In this document: positions 1 through 7,696 of the stretch, piece by piece
Layout of the letters: every line of letters begins with the position of its first letter
Position numbering within the stretch: the stretch's first letter is position 1
Origin: Aeromicrobium sp. Sec7.5
GTDB lineage: Bacteria; Actinomycetota; Actinomycetes; Propionibacteriales; Nocardioidaceae
Direction: 5' to 3'
Length of the DNA: 64,000 nucleotides
Assembly: GCF_036867135.1 (NCBI RefSeq)
Contig: NZ_JBAJIJ010000003.1
Location: 86,480 to 150,479, forward strand
Program-made: the position numbers and the translations under genes
Notes under the pieces: generated by a model
Database searches by the model: none
Told to the model about the DNA's origin: nothing
What the model saw: the letters and a program-made list of their open reading frames with translations, nothing else

Positions 1-1
1 C

Positions 2-613
2 CAGTCCAGCCAGGCCGGCCGGCCGCTGCGCGACGAGCAGGCGGTCGAGGTCATGACCGACATCCGCGCCCAGGTCGAGGAGCTCACGACCCTGATCGGC
101 GACCTCGTCGAGCTCGCCCGCGACGAGCCGCTCCACCACGACCCCGAGCCGATGGACCTCGCCGACGTCGTCGCCCACGCAGTCGACCGCGTGCAGCTGC
201 GGGCGCCGGCCCTCACGTTCGACGTCGACCTGGCCGCGTGGTGGGTCGAGGGCGAGCCGCGGGCCCTGGAGCGCGCCGTCACCAACCTGCTCGACAACGC
301 CGCCAAGTGGAGCCCGCCCGACGGCACGGTCGAGGTGACGCTCGCCGAGGGGCTCGTCACCGTCCGTGACCACGGGCCGGGCATCGCCGAGGCCGACCTG
401 CCGCACGTCTTCGAGCGCTTCTACCGCTCGAGCGAGGCCCGCACCCTGCCCGGGTCCGGCCTCGGGCTGTCGATCGTTCGCCGTGCCGCCGAACGCCATG
501 GCGGTACCGTCGAGGTGGAGTCCCAACCCGGACGCGGAGCGACCTTCCGCATGTCGGTGCCGGGCAGCACCTTTTCGCCCTCTCACACGTCCGCCTCAGA
601 GTCGTCTCAGTGA
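2..613 (+). CDS. Sensor histidine kinase, C-terminal part (5' end outside window)
   Basis: The frame is open from base 2, so this is the C-terminal part of a two-component sensor kinase. The visible part begins in the second helix of the dimerisation domain (QVEELTTLIGDLVELARDE) and contains a full HATPase_c domain: N box NLLDNAAKW, G1 box VRDHGPGI, F box VFERFYR and G2 box GSGLGLSIVRRA. The autophosphorylated His and the membrane input domain lie upstream of the window. Twenty bases downstream begins a membrane-anchored HtrA-type protease on the same strand, the arrangement of mycobacterial mprA-mprB-pepD, so a role in envelope-stress signalling is likely (inference). Confidence 0.93.
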   Translation, partial: QSSQAGRPLRDEQAVEVMTDIRAQVEELTTLIGDLVELARDEPLHHDPEPMDLADVVAHAVDRVQLRAPALTFDVDLAAWWVEGEPRALERAVTNLLDNAAKWSPPDGTVEVTLAEGLVTVRDHGPGIAEADLPHVFERFYRSSEARTLPGSGLGLSIVRRAAERHGGTVEVESQPGRGATFRMSVPGSTFSPSHTSASESSQ

Positions 614-632
614 TTCCGGAGATCCTGTCCTC

Positions 633-2117
633 ATGAACGCACCGCACGATCCGTTCGGCGAGGACGCTCCGCGCCCCGCCACCGACCACGAAACCGCCTC
701 GCCGTCCACCCCTGACGCGCCGAGGGTTCACGACGCGAGCGCCGCCGACAGCGTCCCGACGCGGAGCATCGACGCGAACGTCGTGCCCCCGCCGCCGCAC
801 GACGGCTCCGGCGAACCGCCGGTCGACCCCGCCAGCGCGGGAGCCCCGGCCACGACGTCGGTGCTGCCGGCCGGGTCCGTGGTGCCCGCGGCCCTGTCCA
901 CCGACACCCGGAGCGAGGGCGTGCCCCCGTCGGACTCCGGCTCGCACCTTCCTCCGGCGAACCCGCCCGCACCGCACGAGGACTCGTCCTCGGCCAGCAG
1001 CGGCGGCTCGGGACGCGGACGACGCGTCGGCAAGGCCGTCGGCGTCGGTGTGCTCGTCGCGGTGATCGCGGCCGGCGCGGGCTACGGCGGCGCCGCCCTG
1101 CAGGGCACCAACGACAACGGCACCACGGTGCCCGACAGCACCTCCGCCCTCGACGTCCCCGCCTCCGACGTCGAGCCGGCGCCGCAGGGTGACGTCGAGA
1201 AGATCGCGGCCGAGGTCATGTCGTCGGTCGTGCAGATCAACGTGCGCAGCGGTGACGAGGGCGGCTCCGGGTCCGGGGTCGTGCTCAGCTCCGACGGCGA
1301 GATCCTCACCAACAACCACGTGGTCGAGACCGCGGCCGAGGACGGCACCATCACGGTCGCGTTCAGCGACGGCACCAACGCCGAGGCCACGATCCTGGGT
1401 CGTGACCCCGTCACCGACCTGGCCGTCATCAAGGCCGACGGCGTCTCGGGTCTCAAGCCCGCCACGCTGGGCAGCTCCGCCGACCTGCGTGTCGGCCAGG
1501 ACGTCATCGCGATCGGCTCGCCGTTCGGGCTGGAGAGCACCGTCACCACGGGCATCGTGAGCGCGCTCAACCGTCCGGTCGAGTCCAGCGACGCCTCGGG
1601 CGAGAACGCCACGGTGTTCCCCGCCGTCCAGACCGACGCCGCGATCAACCCCGGCAACTCCGGCGGCCCGCTGATCGACATGTCGGGCAACGTCATCGGC
1701 ATCAACTCCGCGATCCGCACCAACTCGAGCGCGTCCGGCTCGATCGGTCTCGGGTTCGCGATCCCGGTCGACCTGGCGCGCAACGTGGCCCAGCAGCTCG
1801 TCGAGGGCAAGACGGTCGAGCACGCCCGCATCGGCGTGACCGTCACGCCCGCCACGGAGGAGGACGAGCTCACCGGCATCGGCGCCGAGATCCGTGAGGT
1901 CGAGGACGGCGGCGCCGGTGACGACGCGGGCCTGCAGGCCGGCGACATCATCACGGCGCTCAACGGCATCCCGGTCGCGAGCTCGAGCGCGCTCGTCGCG
2001 TCGGTGCGCGGTCACCAGCCGGGCGACGTCGTGGAGATCACCTACCTGCGCGACGGCAAGACCGAGACGGCCGACGTCACGCTCGACTCCGACGGCGGCG
2101 AGCTCTCCGAGGAGTGA
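633..2117 (+). CDS. Membrane-anchored HtrA/DegP-type serine protease (PepD-like)
   Basis: A 494-aa trypsin-like protease with a PDZ domain. A long Pro/Ser/Asp-rich cytoplasmic N-terminus (about residues 1-125) is followed by one transmembrane helix (about 130-155), the protease domain with catalytic triad His229 (LTNNHVV), Asp262 (PVTDLAV) and Ser343 (NPGNSGGP), and a C-terminal PDZ domain (about 400-485). Such proteases degrade or chaperone misfolded exported proteins. ATG 633 is chosen because it follows a GGAG and leaves a short gap to the kinase gene; the frame is open further upstream but only inside the kinase gene. Probably co-transcribed with the kinase, as mprB and pepD are in mycobacteria. 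A hairpin follows the stop. Confidence 0.93.
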   Translation: MNAPHDPFGEDAPRPATDHETASPSTPDAPRVHDASAADSVPTRSIDANVVPPPPHDGSGEPPVDPASAGAPATTSVLPAGSVVPAALSTDTRSEGVPPSDSGSHLPPANPPAPHEDSSSASSGGSGRGRRVGKAVGVGVLVAVIAAGAGYGGAALQGTNDNGTTVPDSTSALDVPASDVEPAPQGDVEKIAAEVMSSVVQINVRSGDEGGSGSGVVLSSDGEILTNNHVVETAAEDGTITVAFSDGTNAEATILGRDPVTDLAVIKADGVSGLKPATLGSSADLRVGQDVIAIGSPFGLESTVTTGIVSALNRPVESSDASGENATVFPAVQTDAAINPGNSGGPLIDMSGNVIGINSAIRTNSSASGSIGLGFAIPVDLARNVAQQLVEGKTVEHARIGVTVTPATEEDELTGIGAEIREVEDGGAGDDAGLQAGDIITALNGIPVASSSALVASVRGHQPGDVVEITYLRDGKTETADVTLDSDGGELSEE

Positions 2118-2153
2118 CCCTCACCCGTTCGCACCGTGAGCGGACCGCGGACT

Positions 2154-2178
2154 GGCCCGATCTCGACGAGATCGGGCC
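2154..2178 (+). terminator. Perfect hairpin after the HtrA-like gene
   Basis: Arms GGCCCGATCTCG and CGAGATCGGGCC flank a single central base, 37 bases after the protease stop. There is no T tract, as is common in high-GC actinobacteria. It could act as an intrinsic terminator isolating the protease from the transporter gene. Confidence 0.6.
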
Positions 2179-2211
2179 GTCCTGCGTCTGTCGGGTGTCG
2201 GTGCCCCTCAC

Positions 2212-2217
2212 TAGCGT
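2212..2217 (+). promoter_or_regulatory. Putative -10 element TAGCGT of the EamA gene
   Basis: TAGCGT fits the actinobacterial TANNNT -10 and lies 6 nt before the GTG at 2224, the spacing expected for a leaderless transcript. No good -35 is seen. Confidence 0.45.
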
Positions 2218-2223
2218 GAGCCC

Positions 2224-3162
2224 GTGACGTCCCCCTCGCCCTCCACCACCTCCCCCTCCACCGGCATCGCCGCACGCGACCTCTCCGTCGGGGCCCTGGC
2301 GGTCACGGTGGTGCTGTGGGCGTCGGCGTTCGTCGGCATCCGCGCCGTCACCGACACGTTCGACCCCGGCCCCCTGGCCCTCGGCCGGCTCCTGGTGGGA
2401 GCGGTCGCGCTCACCGCGCTGGTCCGGCCGTGGCGATTCCCGCTGCCGCACGGTCGCACCCTCGGCCTGGTCGTGGTCTACGGCGTCATGTGGTTCGGCG
2501 CCTACAACGTCGTGCTCAACGCCGGCGAGACCTACCTCGACGCGGGCACCGCGGCCCTGGTGGTCAACGTCGGCCCCATCCTGATCGCCCTGTTCGCGGG
2601 CTGGTTGCTGAAGGAGGGGTTCCCGAGGCCGCTGCTCGCCGGCATGGCCGTCGCGTTCGCCGGGGTGGCCCTCATCGCCGTCAGCACCCGCAACGGCGAC
2701 GGCGTCGAGACGGCCAGCGCGGCCGGGGTGCTGCTGTGCCTGGCCGCCGCGGTGCTCTACGCCGTCGGCGCACTCACGCAGAAGCCCACGCTCGCCACGG
2801 TCTCGCCAGGGATGTCGGTCTGGATGGCGTGCAGCATCGGTGCGGTCGTCTGCCTGCCGTACGGGCCCGAGCTCGTGTCGGAGGTCGGCGACGCCGGCAC
2901 GACCGACCTGGTCTGGCTCGTCTACCTCGGGGTGTTCCCCACCGCGATCGGCTTCACCACGTGGGCCTACGCGATGCGGCGACTCACCGCAGGGCAGGTG
3001 GCCTCCACGACCTACCTGGTGCCGGTCGTGGCCACGGGCATCTCGTGGGTCCTGCTCGGCGAGGTTCCCGCGGCCCTGGCGTTCGCCGGCGGCGCGCTCT
3101 GCCTCGCGGGCGTCGGCATCACCCGGTGGCGACCGCGCCGCACCGTGCCGACCCCTGCCTAG
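2224..3162 (+). CDS. EamA-family (DMT superfamily) membrane transporter
   Basis: A 312-aa integral membrane protein with about ten hydrophobic helices arranged as two EamA repeats, the usual length of the drug/metabolite transporter superfamily. Such proteins export amino acids, metabolites or drugs; the substrate cannot be read from sequence. Translation starts at GTG 2224 directly downstream of a TAGCGT -10, suggesting leaderless transcription. The stop overlaps the stop of the convergent anthranilate synthase gene by 4 bases. An export role for an aromatic compound would fit that neighbour but is speculation. Confidence 0.9.
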   Translation: MTSPSPSTTSPSTGIAARDLSVGALAVTVVLWASAFVGIRAVTDTFDPGPLALGRLLVGAVALTALVRPWRFPLPHGRTLGLVVVYGVMWFGAYNVVLNAGETYLDAGTAALVVNVGPILIALFAGWLLKEGFPRPLLAGMAVAFAGVALIAVSTRNGDGVETASAAGVLLCLAAAVLYAVGALTQKPTLATVSPGMSVWMACSIGAVVCLPYGPELVSEVGDAGTTDLVWLVYLGVFPTAIGFTTWAYAMRRLTAGQVASTTYLVPVVATGISWVLLGEVPAALAFAGGALCLAGVGITRWRPRRTVPTPA

Positions 3163-5066
3163 CGGCCGACGAGGTCCAGCACGAGCTCGCGCAGGATGCC
3201 GAAGCCGTTCTGGGTCAGCACCGACTCGGCGTGGAACTGCACGCCGCGGTAGTGCGGGCCCGCGATCAGGTGGATGTCGCCGGTCGGCTCGTCGCGCTCG
3301 ACCGTGACGCCGGCCGGCAGACCGGCATCGGGCACCCGGGCCACGAACGTGTTGTAGAAGCCCACCGTCTCGGGGCGCCCGAGGACCTCCAGGCGGCTCT
3401 GCGTCCCCTGGAACACGATGTCCTTGAACACCAGGTCGAGCCCGATCCGGTGGGCGAGTGCCTGGTGGCCCAGGCACACCGCGAGGAACGGTCGCTCCGT
3501 GGCGAGCAGCTCGTCGACGACGCCGTGGATCACCGAGATCTTGGGGTCGTCGACATCGCGTGGGTCGCCGGGGCCCGGGCCGACCACGACGAGGTCGTAG
3601 CCGTCGAGCGCGCCGGGGGCGTAGGCGTCGTGGCGCACGACGTCGGTCGTCATGCCGAGCACGCCGAACACGTGCGACAGCATGTTGACGAAGTCGTCCT
3701 CGCCGTCGAGCACGACGACGCGCTTGCCCTGGAGCGTCGCCTCGGGTGCGGCGCCGGACTGGTCGGTGAGCCAGAACTGGCTCAGGCGCTGGTTGCGGGC
3801 GCCCAGCGCGATGAGCACGTCGTCCTCGCGGGTGAACGCGTCGTAGCCCTCGGTCGCCGCCGGCGCGGCGTCGACCAGGCCGAACGCGCTGAGGATGCCA
3901 CCGGCCTTGGCCCACGTCTCGGCGGTCTCGTAGGCGGGGTCGGAGTCGCGCACGAGCGTGGCCCCGGCCGTGACCTTGAGCCGGCCGTCGACGCTCACGT
4001 CAGCCGTGCGGATCAGGATCGGCGCGTCGGCCCGCTGGCCACCGTCGGCGTCCCGGCCGATCAGCGCGGCGACGGAGGCGTAGTACCCGCGTCCTCCGGG
4101 CTCGTAGCGCGAGATCAGCCGGCAGGCGTTCTCGACGGGGCTGCCCGTCACCGTGGCGGCGAACATCGAGTCGCGCAGCACGTCACGCACGTCGCGGTCG
4201 GTACGGCCCGAGAGGAGGTACTCGGTGTGCACCAGGTGCGTCATGGGCTTGAGGTAGGGCCCGAGCACGAGGCCGCCCTCGTGGCAGATGTCGCACATCT
4301 GCTTGAGCTCCTCGTCGACGACCATGAACAGCTCGTAGATCTCCTTCTCGTCGCGCAGGAAGTCGAGCAGCGCGGTCTTGCGCTCGGTGTGCGTCTCGAG
4401 ACCCCGGAGTCGGAACGTGCCGCTGATGGGGTTCATGCGGACCTCGCCGTGCTCCACGCTGACGTGCCGCTCGGGGCTCGCGCCCACGAGGTAGCGGTCG
4501 CCCGTGAAGATGCAGAACGTCCAGAAGGCGCCGCGCTCGCGCTCGAGCAGCCGGCGCAGCACCGTGAGCGCCTCGGCGTGACCCCACGACTCCAGCTGCG
4601 CGCGGTAGTGGCGGCCCACGACGAGGTTGGCACCCTCGCCCTGGCCGATCTCGTCGTCGATGATCTGCCGCACGACCTGCGCGTAGTCGTCGTCGCTCGT
4701 CTCGAACCCACCGCGGTCGGCGAACTCGACGGGCACGTCGGGCAGCTGCTCGAGCAGCTCGGCGAGGCTGATCTCGACCTGCAGGTCGGCACGGATCACG
4801 CTGAGGGGCGTGCCGTCCTGGCGCGCCTCGTAACCGCGCTCGCGCACCTGCGCGAACGGCACGAGCACGAGGTGGTCCCAGGTGGGGCCGGCAGGGGTCC
4901 CGGGCCCTGGGCGGGGAATGGTGGAGTCACCCTCCACGACCGGGACGTCGGCGAGCGACTCCACGTCGAGGCGCGGCCCGCCGATCAGCGTCACGGTGTC
5001 GGCCTCGCGCGAGCGGATCAGGGCGAAGGCCGGCTGGGCCAGGAGCTCGTCCAGCAGTCGGGTCAT
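3159..5066 (-). CDS. trpEG: Fused anthranilate synthase (TrpE-TrpG type, PhzE-like)
   Basis: A 635-aa fusion that should convert chorismate plus glutamine to anthranilate. The N-terminal two thirds is a chorismate-binding domain (TVTGSPVENACRLISRYEP, and the substrate-loop region GTFRLRG); the C-terminal third, from about residue 440, is a class-I glutamine amidotransferase with nucleophile Cys in AVCLGHQALAH and the His-Glu pair in QFHAES. The domain order also matches PhzE, which makes 2-amino-2-deoxyisochorismate, but a leader peptide with tandem Trp codons and a terminator hairpin lie just upstream, which argues for a tryptophan-responsive anthranilate synthase. ATG 5066 follows a GAGGAAG sequence. 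No other trp or phz gene is in the window. Confidence 0.9.
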   Translation of the reverse strand: MTRLLDELLAQPAFALIRSREADTVTLIGGPRLDVESLADVPVVEGDSTIPRPGPGTPAGPTWDHLVLVPFAQVRERGYEARQDGTPLSVIRADLQVEISLAELLEQLPDVPVEFADRGGFETSDDDYAQVVRQIIDDEIGQGEGANLVVGRHYRAQLESWGHAEALTVLRRLLERERGAFWTFCIFTGDRYLVGASPERHVSVEHGEVRMNPISGTFRLRGLETHTERKTALLDFLRDEKEIYELFMVVDEELKQMCDICHEGGLVLGPYLKPMTHLVHTEYLLSGRTDRDVRDVLRDSMFAATVTGSPVENACRLISRYEPGGRGYYASVAALIGRDADGGQRADAPILIRTADVSVDGRLKVTAGATLVRDSDPAYETAETWAKAGGILSAFGLVDAAPAATEGYDAFTREDDVLIALGARNQRLSQFWLTDQSGAAPEATLQGKRVVVLDGEDDFVNMLSHVFGVLGMTTDVVRHDAYAPGALDGYDLVVVGPGPGDPRDVDDPKISVIHGVVDELLATERPFLAVCLGHQALAHRIGLDLVFKDIVFQGTQSRLEVLGRPETVGFYNTFVARVPDAGLPAGVTVERDEPTGDIHLIAGPHYRGVQFHAESVLTQNGFGILRELVLDLVGR

Positions 5067-5108
5067 GGTGCTTCCTCACGGATTCGCCCGGGGCCCGGAC
5101 GTGAAGAA

Positions 5109-5140
5109 CGCCCAGCCCCGGTGCGAGGGGGGTCTGGGCG
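5109..5140 (-). terminator. Transcription attenuator of the anthranilate synthase gene
   Basis: In transcript sense, CGCCCAG pairs with CTGGGCG and an inner CCCC with GGGG, followed by TTCTTC: an intrinsic terminator between the Trp leader peptide and the synthase. A GAGGAGG stretch (complement of 5155-5161) can pair either with CCTCC at the leader stop or with CCCCCTC (complement of 5125-5131) inside the terminator arm, the mutually exclusive folds expected of ribosome-mediated attenuation. Confidence 0.8.
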
Positions 5141-5160
5141 CGTACGACAGCAGTCCTCCT

Positions 5161-5193
5161 CTACGGGAGGGGCCACCACCGACGATCAAGCAT
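5161..5193 (-). CDS. trpL: Tryptophan leader peptide MLDRRWWPLP
   Basis: A ten-codon frame, ATG to TAG, encodes MLDRRWWPLP with two adjacent TGG codons. It lies 94 bases upstream of the anthranilate synthase start and directly before mutually exclusive hairpins ending in a terminator. Trp is rare, so tandem TGG codons in this position are strong evidence of a regulatory leader. When charged tRNA-Trp is scarce, the ribosome should stall at the TGG pair and favour the antiterminator. Analogous WW(W) leaders precede trp genes in Streptomyces and Corynebacterium. The transcript may start at the ATG itself. Confidence 0.85.
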   Translation of the reverse strand: MLDRRWWPLP

Positions 5194-5200
5194 GGAGCAG

Positions 5201-5206
5201 AGACTA
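5201..5206 (-). promoter_or_regulatory. Putative -10 element TAGTCT for the trp leader transcript
   Basis: TAGTCT (TANNNT) sits 7 nt before the ATG of the leader peptide, so the leader would be translated as a leaderless message. No convincing -35 was found. Confidence 0.45.
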
Positions 5207-5255
5207 GCGGATCCCCCCTGCAGCTCTCGGCGTGGTCGATTGCCAGACTGACGCC

Positions 5256-6455
5256 ATGGACATCGACGTCGACCTGATCCGCCGCGACCTCGCGCAGCTC
5301 GTCAGCATCGACTCCGTCGGCGGGTCCGAGGGCGAGGTCATGGCCCAGCGCTGGAGCGCGGCCACCCTGCAGGGCCTGCGGCTCGACGTCGACCTGTGGC
5401 GCATCGACCTCGACGAGATGCGCGCCGACCCCGACTACCCCGGCGAGGAGGTCGAGCGTGAGGAGGCCTGGGGGTGCGTCGGTGTCTCCGGCGAGGGCAC
5501 TCCGGCTCTGGTGCTGAACGGGCACCTCGACGTCGTGCCCTCGGGCGATCCGGAGTCGTGGACCGGCGCCGACCCGTGGCACCTGCACGAGGACGACGGC
5601 GTGTGGTTCGGGCGCGGCGTGTGCGACATGAAGGGCGGGGTCGTCGCGATCATCGCGGCGGCGCGGGCCGTGGCCGATGCCGGCGTCGAGCTCGTCCGGC
5701 CCTTCGCGGTGCACACCGTGATCGGTGAGGAGGACGGCGGCGTGGGCACGTTCGCGACACTGCGCCGCGGGCACACCGGCGACGCCTGCCTGATCGCCGA
5801 GCCGACGGCCCACCAGGTCGTGGCGGCCAACGCCGGTTCGCTGACGTTCCGCGTCGAGGTCCCCGGGCACTCCACGCACGGCTCGATGCGACCCACCGGC
5901 ACCAGCGCGATCGACGTCTTCGAGGCGGTGCACCGGGCGATGCGCGAGCTCGAGGCGCGCCGCAACACCGCCCCCCCGGAGCCATTCACGGGCGTGCCGT
6001 GGCCCATCAGCGTCGGCATCCTGCGCGCGGGCGAGTGGGCCAGCACCGTGCCGGACCTCGTCGTGGCCGAGGGACGCCACGGGGTGATGCCGGGCGAGTC
6101 GTTCACCGAGGCGAAGGCTGCGTTCGAGCAGGCCGTGAGGCACGCCGACCACCTGTTCCTGCGTGAGAACCCCGCCGTCGTCACGTGGCCCGGCGGCCAC
6201 TTCGCGGCCGGCGCGCTCCCCGGGAGCCATCCGTTCATCGGTGAGGTCTCGGATGCGCTCGGCACCTCGCCCGAGGTCGTCGGCGCCCCGTACGGGTCTG
6301 ACCTGCGCCTCTACCAGGCGGCCGGCATCCCCACGGTGCAGTACGGCCCCGGTGACATCCAGCACGCCCACGCGGTCGACGAGCAGGTCAGCATCCACGA
6401 CGTTGTCACCGCCGCCGAGGCCTACGCCCGCCTGATCCTCACCCGCTGCACCTGA
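5256..6455 (+). CDS. M20-family metallopeptidase / ArgE-DapE-type deacylase
   Basis: A 399-aa zinc-dependent amidohydrolase of the ArgE/DapE/ACY1/CPG2 family. Metal-binding motifs are in order: NGHLDVVPSGD (His and following Asp), the WFGRGVCDMKGG segment, IGEEDGG (catalytic Glu and metal Glu) and AEPTAH. The dimerisation domain is inserted between the halves of the catalytic domain. It would remove an acyl group from an amino acid or hydrolyse a small peptide; exact substrate unknown. ATG 5256 is preferred over the in-frame GTG 24 bases upstream because a CAGACT -10-like element is 6 nt away and alignment to the family begins here. Divergent from the trp leader. Confidence 0.9.
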   Translation: MDIDVDLIRRDLAQLVSIDSVGGSEGEVMAQRWSAATLQGLRLDVDLWRIDLDEMRADPDYPGEEVEREEAWGCVGVSGEGTPALVLNGHLDVVPSGDPESWTGADPWHLHEDDGVWFGRGVCDMKGGVVAIIAAARAVADAGVELVRPFAVHTVIGEEDGGVGTFATLRRGHTGDACLIAEPTAHQVVAANAGSLTFRVEVPGHSTHGSMRPTGTSAIDVFEAVHRAMRELEARRNTAPPEPFTGVPWPISVGILRAGEWASTVPDLVVAEGRHGVMPGESFTEAKAAFEQAVRHADHLFLRENPAVVTWPGGHFAAGALPGSHPFIGEVSDALGTSPEVVGAPYGSDLRLYQAAGIPTVQYGPGDIQHAHAVDEQVSIHDVVTAAEAYARLILTRCT

Positions 6456-6479
6456 CCCCCCGGCTGCCCCTCGGGGATC

Positions 6480-6563
6480 GGGCGGTGAGTTACGCGCAGT
6501 TCGCTACGACGGGCGGTGAGCTGCGCGCAGTTCGTTGACCGTGAACTGCGCCTGACCCACCGC
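6480..6563 (+). repeat. Palindromic repeat, family C, left of the DUF559-like gene
   Basis: Two direct copies of GGGCGGTGAG followed by a GCGCAGTTCG core (6480-6504 and 6511-6535) are followed by an inverted copy, GAACTGCGC to CCACCGC (about 6543-6563). The same family recurs at 7594-7680 on the other side of the next gene. Confidence 0.7.
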
Positions 6564-6648
6564 TCCCGCGGATTGTGGACAGCGGATCCGTCCACAGAGC
6601 CAGAAGTCAGGGACGCCCGGTGACATCGGCTCGTGGTGACGTGCTGGG

Positions 6649-7602
6649 ATGCCGTCCCGACACGTGGTGCCCGCACCGCTCGCTCATCGACCCTTCACGC
6701 CCGAGGAGGCCGCGGCGCACGGGGTGACCCGACACGTGCTTCGAGGGGCGTCGTACCGGCGTCTGTTCCCTCGTGTCTGGGTGCACGTCGACCACGTCAT
6801 GACGACCGGCGACTGGATCCTCGCGGCGCATCTCACGCTCCCGCGAGATGCGCGCCTGACCGGTATCACCCGGGTGCAGCAGCTCGGGCTCGACCACGGG
6901 TCTCAGTTTCCGCTGCACTTCGTCGTCGCCCGTGACCACCACATCGCGACCGACGGCATCATGCTGCACCGCACGGATCGCATGCCGTTCGCAGACGATC
7001 TCTCCGTCGTTCCCACCGCCGCCTTCATCGCCTACTGCTCCGAGGCCACCGTGCTGGACGCCATCATCGTCGGCGACTGGCTCCTGCGCGAGGACCACAT
7101 CACTCTGCCCGGATTGCTCGAGCTCGCCCGGCACGACCACTGGCGTCACGGATCCGCCCAGGCGGTCTGGATCGCGCCCTACCTCGATGCACGGTCGGCG
7201 TCACCCGGCGAGTCGGAGCTCCGGGCTTCCGCCGTCTTCGCCGGCCTGCCCGCACCGGAGCTGAACGTCCCGCTCACGATCCGGGGCCGCACCGTCATCG
7301 TCGACCTGGCTTGGCTCCTTTGGAAGGTCATCGTCGAGTACGAAGGCGCGCACCACCAGGCCGACCGACGCCAGTATCTCCATGACATCGACCGCTACGG
7401 CCTCCTGCGCGTCATCGGTCTGGACTACCTCCAGGTCACCAAGGAACAGATGCGCAACATCATCGCCGTGATCACCAAGTTGCACGCCGCGCTCGTCGCT
7501 GGCGGCTACCCGGGCCCGGCACCCCAGTTCGGTCGTCACTTCCGCCGGCTCTACGGCCGCATTCCTGCCGCGCCAACACCCCGCGCCGTGCACGGGCGGT
7601 GA
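6649..7602 (+). CDS. DUF559-like protein with endonuclease-type C-terminal domain
   Basis: A 317-aa protein of a type common in actinobacteria. Residues 1-170 resemble the winged-helix N-terminus of AbiEi-like proteins (LRGASYRRLFPRVWVH). The C-terminal part has the pattern of a Vsr/DUF559-type PD-(D/E)XK nuclease fold: SESELRASAVFAGLP, VIVDLAW and VIVEYEGAHHQ, with the acidic residues in order. Nuclease activity is plausible but untested, and related proteins have no known function. The gene is alone between two non-coding blocks made of the same palindromic repeat, and its stop codon lies within the right-hand repeat. Confidence 0.75.
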   Translation: MPSRHVVPAPLAHRPFTPEEAAAHGVTRHVLRGASYRRLFPRVWVHVDHVMTTGDWILAAHLTLPRDARLTGITRVQQLGLDHGSQFPLHFVVARDHHIATDGIMLHRTDRMPFADDLSVVPTAAFIAYCSEATVLDAIIVGDWLLREDHITLPGLLELARHDHWRHGSAQAVWIAPYLDARSASPGESELRASAVFAGLPAPELNVPLTIRGRTVIVDLAWLLWKVIVEYEGAHHQADRRQYLHDIDRYGLLRVIGLDYLQVTKEQMRNIIAVITKLHAALVAGGYPGPAPQFGRHFRRLYGRIPAAPTPRAVHGR

Positions 7603-7680
7603 GTGGGGCGCAATTCGAGACCCACGAATGACGCCCGGGCCACCGCCCCGCCACACGAACGGCGCGTATCTCACCGCCCG
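7594..7680 (+). repeat. Palindromic repeat, family C, right of the DUF559-like gene
   Basis: A direct copy GGGCGGTGAG with core GCGCAATTCG (7594-7617) and an inverted partner CGAACGGCGCG to CTCACCGCCC (7656-7680). The TGA of the upstream gene is supplied by the GGGCGGTGAG arm. Confidence 0.7.
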
Positions 7681-7696
7681 CCCTACGCAGCGGGGG

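Noticed and set aside
357..2015. Long reading frame antisense to the kinase/protease genes
   Set aside because: Arg/Gly/Ala-rich translation without domains; it is the usual high-GC shadow of the real genes on the other strand.
2316..5207. 963-codon rightward frame across the transporter and anthranilate synthase genes
   Set aside because: Low-complexity Arg/Val-rich product opposite well-supported genes with clear motifs.
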